Shown here in pieces: positions 7,430 through 11,155 of a stretch of DNA of 11,155 nucleotides. The number at the start of each line of letters is the position of its first letter. Position 1 is the stretch's first letter. The notes under the pieces were generated by a model that did no database searches, was not told the DNA's origin, and worked only from the letters and a program-made list of their open reading frames with translations. The translations under genes were made by a program, and so were the position numbers. Source of the DNA: Clostridia bacterium (GTDB lineage Bacteria; Bacillota; Clostridia; Oscillospirales; Butyricicoccaceae); contig CAAFJY010000042.1 of the NCBI GenBank assembly GCA_900763355.1, forward strand, positions 1-11,155, given 5' to 3'.

Positions 7430-8515
7430 TCAGCGGCGGCGCAGCAGCAGCCGGTCATAGTCCCCCAGGGCCCCGCTCCGGGGCGAGAGGGTGTCGGCGG
7501 CCAGCATCACATGATAGGCCAGGCGGAGGGGGTCGTGCCGGGCCAGGGATCCGCTGCGGGACAGCATATCTCCCCCAAAGAGCCGGATGCCCGCCCGCTC
7601 AAAGGCGGCGGGCTCCATGCGGATGGGCTCGCCCCCCTCGGCGCTGTAGCGGTCGGCCAGGCGGCGGGAGATGGCCCGGGTGTTGTAAAGGCAAGCATCC
7701 ATACAGCCGCCATGGTCCAAGATCGCCCGGGCATGGTCCCAGGCGGAATAGTGCTCGGTCTCCCCATCCTGGGTCATGACGTTGAGGGCATAGATGCGCA
7801 TGGCCCGGCTGCGCCGCAGAGCGTCGGCCACGCCCCCCACCAGGAGATTGGGGATGATGCTGGTATAGAGGCTCCCGGGGCCCAGGACGATGAGCTCGGC
7901 CTCCTCCAGGGCTTCCAGGGCCTGGGGCAGCGCCTGCACGTCCCCCGGCACCAGACGGATGGCGCGGATGTCCAGATCCCGCTCCTTTTTGGCGGCGGTG
8001 ATGGCCGTCTCCCCGGTGACGCAGCTCCCGTCGGCAAAGGTGGCCTGGAGGGAGATGTTCTGGGTGCACACCGGGAGGACCTTGCCCGTCACGGCCAGGA
8101 TCTGGTTCATGCTGGCCACGGCCTCCTCAAAGGAGCCGCAGATGTTGTTGAGGGCCAGGAGGAAGAGATTCCCAAAGTTCTGTCCCTCCAGACTCCCCGC
8201 GGGGAAGCGGTAGCTCAACAGCCGGTTCATCATGGTATTGGTGTCCGCCAGGGCCAGGATGCAGTTGCGGATGTCCCCCGGGGGGAGGATGCCGAACTCC
8301 CGCCGGAGCTTGCCGCTGCTGCCCCCGTCGTCGGTGACGGTGACGATGGCGGTGATGTTTTCGGTGTATTCCTTCAGCCCCAGAAGGAGGGTGGACAGCC
8401 CTGTCCCCCCGCCGATGACGGCGACCCTTCGCCCCGCCGTCCGGGCCGAGCGCAGGAGACGCTCCGGGATGGGCTCCCCGTCCTTTGGCAGACGGAGGTT
8501 CATGCTTTTTTCCAT
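7430..8515 (-). CDS. yvcK: YvcK/GlmR-family protein (UPF0052/CofD-like), amino-sugar regulator
   Basis: A 361-residue member of the YvcK (GlmR, gluconeogenesis factor) family, related to CofD. Visible signatures: glycine-rich nucleotide-sugar-binding motif GGGTGLSTLLLGLK (35-48), VTDDGGSSGKLRREF (60-74) followed by PPGDIRNC (79-85), FGNLFLLAL (114-122), LGPGSLYTSIIPNLL (211-225) and NVMTQDGETEHY (245-256). In B. subtilis GlmR binds UDP-GlcNAc and stimulates GlmS, tuning carbon flow into peptidoglycan precursors; mutants need extra help on gluconeogenic carbon sources. The protein is cytosolic, with no signal or membrane segment. The ATG at 8515 lies 3 nt after the rapZ stop, with AAGGG inside the rapZ end as a modest ribosome binding site. 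An in-frame ATG four codons later is a possible alternative. Position between rapZ and whiA is the conserved Gram-positive arrangement. Confidence 0.94.
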   Translation of the reverse strand: MEKSMNLRLPKDGEPIPERLLRSARTAGRRVAVIGGGTGLSTLLLGLKEYTENITAIVTVTDDGGSSGKLRREFGILPPGDIRNCILALADTNTMMNRLLSYRFPAGSLEGQNFGNLFLLALNNICGSFEEAVASMNQILAVTGKVLPVCTQNISLQATFADGSCVTGETAITAAKKERDLDIRAIRLVPGDVQALPQALEALEEAELIVLGPGSLYTSIIPNLLVGGVADALRRSRAMRIYALNVMTQDGETEHYSAWDHARAILDHGGCMDACLYNTRAISRRLADRYSAEGGEPIRMEPAAFERAGIRLFGGDMLSRSGSLARHDPLRLAYHVMLAADTLSPRSGALGDYDRLLLRRR

Positions 8516-8518
8516 GGT

Positions 8519-9376
8519 TCAACCCTTTTCCGCGTCCCGGTGGCGGAGAGTGACCTGCCAGCCGGCATTCTGCAGCTCCTGGCACAGCCGCCGTCCCACC
8601 GAAACCGAGCGGTGCCGCCCCCCGGTACAGCCCACGGCGATGACCAGGGAGGTCTTCCCCTCCCGGAGATAGAGAGGAATCAAAAACCTCAGCAGTCCCA
8701 CCAGCTTGTCCACAAAGACCGGGGCGTTGGGGTCGGAAAACACATAGTCAAAAACGGCCTGGTCCAGCCCCGTCCGGGGCCGCAGAGCCGGGTCGTAATA
8801 GGGATTCTTCAAAAAACGCACGTCGAACACCAGGTCCGACTCATGGGGGATGCCGTATTTGTACCCAAAGGTGCACACCGAGATCATCATGGCGCTGCCC
8901 CGGCCCTCGGCCCCGAAGAGATTCTGCAGATGGGTCTTGAAGTCAGCCACCCCCAAAGCGGTGGTGTCGATGACAAAGTCCGCCCGGGCCCGGACGGGCT
9001 CCATGAGCTGGCGCTCCCGGGAAACGGCGGCTTCCAGCCCGCTCCCGTCCACATCCAGGGGATGGCGGCGGCGGCTGGCCTTCTGCCGGTTGATGAGCAC
9101 CTCGTCGCTGCAGTCCAAAAAGAGGATGCGGCAGCGGGTCCCCTGGCGGATGAGGTCATCCACCACCCGGAACAGATAGGAATGGTCGCTCCCGCCCCGG
9201 ATATCCACCACAAAGGCGGCCTTTTCCTTCCCCCCGCCGCTGGAAAAGAGCTCCAGAAACTGCGGGATGAGCTTGACGGGCATATTGTCGATGCAGTAAT
9301 AGCCGATATCCTCCAGCACGTCCACGGCGACGCTTTTTCCCGCCCCGCTCATGCCGGAGATGATGAGACACTCCAT
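8519..9376 (-). CDS. rapZ: RapZ-family nucleotide-binding protein (YvcJ-like RNase adapter)
   Basis: The 285-residue product matches RapZ/YvcJ in length and order. Walker A GMSGAGKS lies at 8-15, DIRGG at 58-62 and RRRHPL at 102-107. The C-terminal domain carries GYKYGIP (171-177), DVRFLKNPYY (185-194), and EGKTSLVIAVGCTGGRHRSV (239-258). In E. coli RapZ binds GlmY/GlmZ small RNAs and guides RNase E, so controlling glmS. Gram-positive YvcJ binds and hydrolyses nucleotides, and its RNA role is not established. The residues usually E-T before the RR.HPL block are A100-S101 here. The ATG at 9376 has AGGAGG at 9385-9390, 8 nt upstream. The gap to the YdcF-like stop is 16 nt. Confidence 0.95.
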   Translation of the reverse strand: MECLIISGMSGAGKSVAVDVLEDIGYYCIDNMPVKLIPQFLELFSSGGGKEKAAFVVDIRGGSDHSYLFRVVDDLIRQGTRCRILFLDCSDEVLINRQKASRRRHPLDVDGSGLEAAVSRERQLMEPVRARADFVIDTTALGVADFKTHLQNLFGAEGRGSAMMISVCTFGYKYGIPHESDLVFDVRFLKNPYYDPALRPRTGLDQAVFDYVFSDPNAPVFVDKLVGLLRFLIPLYLREGKTSLVIAVGCTGGRHRSVSVGRRLCQELQNAGWQVTLRHRDAEKG

Positions 9377-9392
9377 GGGTGTTTCCTCCTCG

Positions 9393-10172
9393 TTACAAGA
9401 TCTCCCGGGCCAGCATGAGCCAGACGCTGCACGCCTCCCGGAGATAGACGCTGGGAATGAGCCAGACCTGGGGCGTGGGCGCTCCCAGGGTCTCCGTCTC
9501 CATCCCCAGCTGCCCCGCCAGACGCCGGGCGCGGAAGAGATGGGACCGGCTGCTCACCAGCAAAAGGGGGCCTTCCAACCCCTCGGTCTCCAGGATGATC
9601 CGGGCATTTTCCAGGTTCTCCCGGGTGTTGTGGGAGCGGTCCTCCTGGAAGATGCGGCCCTCCGCCACCCCGTTTTGTATGAGCCATTTGGCCATGACCC
9701 AGGCTTCGGGCCAGTCCTCGTCAGGCCCCTGACCCCCGCAGACCACGACCCGGGCCTCGGGGTGAGCTTCCAGATAATCCAGAGCCGTTTCCAGCCGGGA
9801 GCGGAGAATGAGGGAAGGCTCATCCCCCCGCAGCCCCGCCCCCAGGACGATCACGGTTTTGGCGTCCCCGCCCCCCGTTCCCCCGGCGGCGGACAAAATG
9901 ACCGCTTCTGTCCCCGCGAGGAGGACAAGGCCCAGGATGAGTGCTGCAAAGGTGATGCGCTTTATACTCCGCGCAAACCGGCGCTTTTTCTCGGGGCTTT
10001 CCCCGTTTTTCTCCCGTTTGCTCCAAAAAATCAGCCAGGAAACGAGAAAACACACGCAGCCCAGCACCAGCACGAGAAATCCCCCGCTGGAAGCCAGGTC
10101 CCCCGCCAAAAAACACACTGCGCCGCCCCCGGCCCAGAGCGCCCAGGCGGGCGCGCGCCGGGGGGCTGTCAT
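9393..10172 (-). CDS. YdcF/DUF218 (SanA/ElyC-type) membrane-anchored envelope protein
   Basis: A 259-residue protein with three hydrophobic segments in the N-terminal part (about 9-24, 30-50 and 73-95), separated by a basic, charged loop (51-72). A C-terminal DUF218 domain follows (about 105-255). DUF218 hallmarks are VIVLGAGLRGDEPSLILRSR (107-126), VVVCGGQGPDE (142-152), EDRSHNTRENLENA (177-190) and LLLVSSRSHLFRA (203-215). E. coli homologues YdcF, SanA and ElyC include proteins affecting envelope integrity and vancomycin sensitivity; the reaction of this family is not settled. Its ATG forms an ATGA overlap with the murB stop, and only a poor Shine-Dalgarno is visible, so it is probably translated by coupling. 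A lipid-carrier or peptidoglycan role beside murB is inference. Confidence 0.87.
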   Translation of the reverse strand: MTAPRRAPAWALWAGGGAVCFLAGDLASSGGFLVLVLGCVCFLVSWLIFWSKREKNGESPEKKRRFARSIKRITFAALILGLVLLAGTEAVILSAAGGTGGGDAKTVIVLGAGLRGDEPSLILRSRLETALDYLEAHPEARVVVCGGQGPDEDWPEAWVMAKWLIQNGVAEGRIFQEDRSHNTRENLENARIILETEGLEGPLLLVSSRSHLFRARRLAGQLGMETETLGAPTPQVWLIPSVYLREACSVWLMLAREIL

Positions 10173-11065
10173 TTGAGCACCCGGATCTCCGGCTCCAGCC
10201 GGACGCCGGTGCGGTCGAGGACGGTCTTCTGGATGTGCTCCATGAGCTCCAGCACCTGGGCGCAGGTGGCCTCCCCCCGGTTGACGATGAAGCCCGCGTG
10301 CTTTTCCGAAACCTGGGCATCGCCGATGCGATAGCCCTTGAGCCCGCAGCGCTCGATGAGCTGACCGGCAAAATGCCCCTCCGGCCGTTTGAAGACGCTC
10401 CCCGCGCTGGGATACTCCAGGGGCTGGGAGGCCCGGCGGCGCTGGGCGAAGTCGGCCATCTGCTCCTCCAGAGCGGCCCGGCGGGTGGGGATGAAATGGA
10501 ACCGGGCGCTGGTGAGGATCCAGTCGGGATGCTCCTGATAGATGCTGTGGCGATAGCCGAACCGGTGCTCCGCGGCAGTGAGGACCCGCATCCCCTGGGG
10601 GGTGAGGGCCCGGCTGGACACCAGGATGTCGGAGATCTGGCGGCCATAGGCCCCGGCGTTCATGACCACCGCGCCCCCCACCGAGCCGGGGATCCCCTGG
10701 GCAAAGGTGATGTCCCCCAGGTTATCCTCCGCCATGGCCTGGGCCATGCGGCTGAGGGAAAAGCCTGCCGAGACCTCCACCTCCCGCCGTTCCACCCAGC
10801 GGATGGGCCACTCCGGCGCGCGGATGACCACCCCGGGGAAGCCCTCGTCGGCCACCAGAAGATTGCTGCCGTTGCCGATGACGGCATAGGGTGCGCCCAG
10901 CTCCCGGATAAAGGCCATCAGCATGGTCAGCTGCCCCTCGTCCCCCGGGATGACGAAAAACCGGGCGGGGCCGCCGATGTGAAAGCTGGTATGCCGGGAA
11001 AGGGGCTCATTTTCCAAAAAGGGCATGCCCTGCATCCGGAGATACTCGCTGATGTGATCCTTCAT
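10169..11065 (-). CDS. murB: UDP-N-acetylenolpyruvoylglucosamine reductase (MurB, type II)
   Basis: This FAD/NADPH-dependent enzyme reduces UDP-GlcNAc-enolpyruvate to UDP-MurNAc, the second committed step of peptidoglycan synthesis, in the cytosol. Its 298 residues match the shorter Gram-positive type II form. Visible motifs: HTSFHIGGPARFF (25-37), GNGSNLL (64-70), GIPGSVGGAVVMNAGAYG (124-141; FAD binding), YRHS (171-174; candidate active-site R172), YPSAGSVFKRP (218-228; candidate proton donor S223) and EPEIRVL (291-297; candidate E293). The ATG at 11065 has a consensus AAGGAGG at 11073-11079, 7 nt upstream. It is the first gene of the operon and overlaps the YdcF-like gene by 4 nt. Confidence 0.97.
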   Translation of the reverse strand: MKDHISEYLRMQGMPFLENEPLSRHTSFHIGGPARFFVIPGDEGQLTMLMAFIRELGAPYAVIGNGSNLLVADEGFPGVVIRAPEWPIRWVERREVEVSAGFSLSRMAQAMAEDNLGDITFAQGIPGSVGGAVVMNAGAYGRQISDILVSSRALTPQGMRVLTAAEHRFGYRHSIYQEHPDWILTSARFHFIPTRRAALEEQMADFAQRRRASQPLEYPSAGSVFKRPEGHFAGQLIERCGLKGYRIGDAQVSEKHAGFIVNRGEATCAQVLELMEHIQKTVLDRTGVRLEPEIRVLK

Positions 11066-11072
11066 ACAAAAA

Positions 11073-11079
11073 CCTCCTT
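11073..11079 (-). promoter_or_regulatory. murB ribosome binding site
   Basis: Full-consensus AAGGAGG on the minus strand, 7 nt before the murB ATG. It fixes the start at 11065 and would load ribosomes at the head of the operon. Confidence 0.9.
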
Positions 11080-11080
11080 G

Positions 11081-11101
11081 GCCGGGACAAAACAGCCCGG
11101 C
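11081..11101 (-). promoter_or_regulatory. hairpin in the murB 5' leader
   Basis: A perfect 6-bp GC stem (11081-11086 with 11096-11101) has a 9-nt A-rich loop. It lies immediately upstream of the murB ribosome binding site, inside the predicted leader. No U tract follows it in the leftward transcript, so it is not an intrinsic terminator. It may only space or protect the leader. Confidence 0.4.
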
Positions 11102-11124
11102 GTCGTTGTAGCGCTTCTCGTCTC

Positions 11125-11133
11125 ATTGTATCA
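11125..11133 (-). promoter_or_regulatory. candidate extended -10 promoter for the operon
   Basis: Read leftwards the bases are TGATACAAT: a TG-n extension plus TACAAT, one mismatch from the sigma-A -10 consensus. The hexamer at the usual -35 position (11148-11153, TATCAA) is a poor match, so this would be an extended -10 promoter. The start site would fall near 11118, giving a leader of roughly 50 nt before murB. No other promoter-like sequence precedes murB within the window. Confidence 0.55.
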
Positions 11134-11155
11134 CAGTTTCCGGCGTATTGATACA
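11127..11155. promoter_or_regulatory. inverted repeat TGTATCA-N15-TGATACA over the promoter (possible operator)
   Basis: Perfect 7-bp half-sites at 11127-11133 and 11149-11155 are 22 bp apart centre to centre, about two helical turns. One half-site is the -10 region of the leftward promoter. The other touches the window edge, so the repeat may extend further. It could be a repressor site or two back-to-back -10 elements of divergent promoters. Confidence 0.4.

Noticed and set aside
7414..7458. Longer whiA start at ATG 7458
   Set aside because: It would overlap yvcK by 29 nt and add residues unlike any WhiA N-terminus, while the GTG at 7413 has a well-spaced AAGGAG.
11148..11153. TTGATA as the -35 of a rightward promoter
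   Set aside because: The matching -10 would lie beyond the window, so it cannot be assessed. The bases are also explained as one half of the inverted repeat.

Overview
The window is a compact, GC-rich stretch of a Firmicutes (Clostridia) chromosome, most likely Oscillospiraceae-like. The evidence is the WhiA + YvcK/GlmR + RapZ trio, a PcrA-type helicase with a C-terminal Tudor-like domain, a DnaE with a QLDLF clamp-binding motif, strong AGGAGG ribosome binding sites, and high GC at third codon positions. The family-level assignment is inference from composition and gene order; no rRNA or marker search was possible.

Layout. All seven genes lie on the minus strand and read right to left, from a candidate promoter near 11130 to a strong intrinsic terminator at 565-598: murB, a YdcF/DUF218 membrane protein, rapZ, yvcK (glmR), whiA, dnaE and pcrA. 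Junctions are very tight: 4-nt ATGA overlaps (murB/ydcF-like and whiA/dnaE), an 8-nt overlap (dnaE/pcrA), and gaps of 3-16 nt elsewhere. This looks like one translationally coupled operon. I moved two starts inward from the longest open frame: whiA to a GTG at 7413, and dnaE to the ATG at 6538.

How the genes fit together. MurB makes UDP-MurNAc from the UDP-GlcNAc branch. RapZ and YvcK/GlmR are both known regulators of amino-sugar (GlmS/UDP-GlcNAc) supply in model bacteria. WhiA is a DNA-binding protein tied to division and chromosome organisation. The last two genes encode a replicative-type polymerase and a repair helicase. The operon therefore places envelope precursor supply, division control and DNA replication/repair under one transcript. 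The YdcF-like gene sits between murB and rapZ and probably has an envelope role.

The left end, about 1-612, holds no credible gene but is far from featureless. It contains a roughly 386-bp imperfect inverted repeat (28-413) whose arms pair better as plus-strand RNA than as minus-strand RNA. Several local hairpins occur at matching places in the two arms. A further string of hairpins runs to the terminator. This is either an intergenic mobile or repeat element (MITE-like) or a large structured RNA, and it is the part of the window least explained by known genes.
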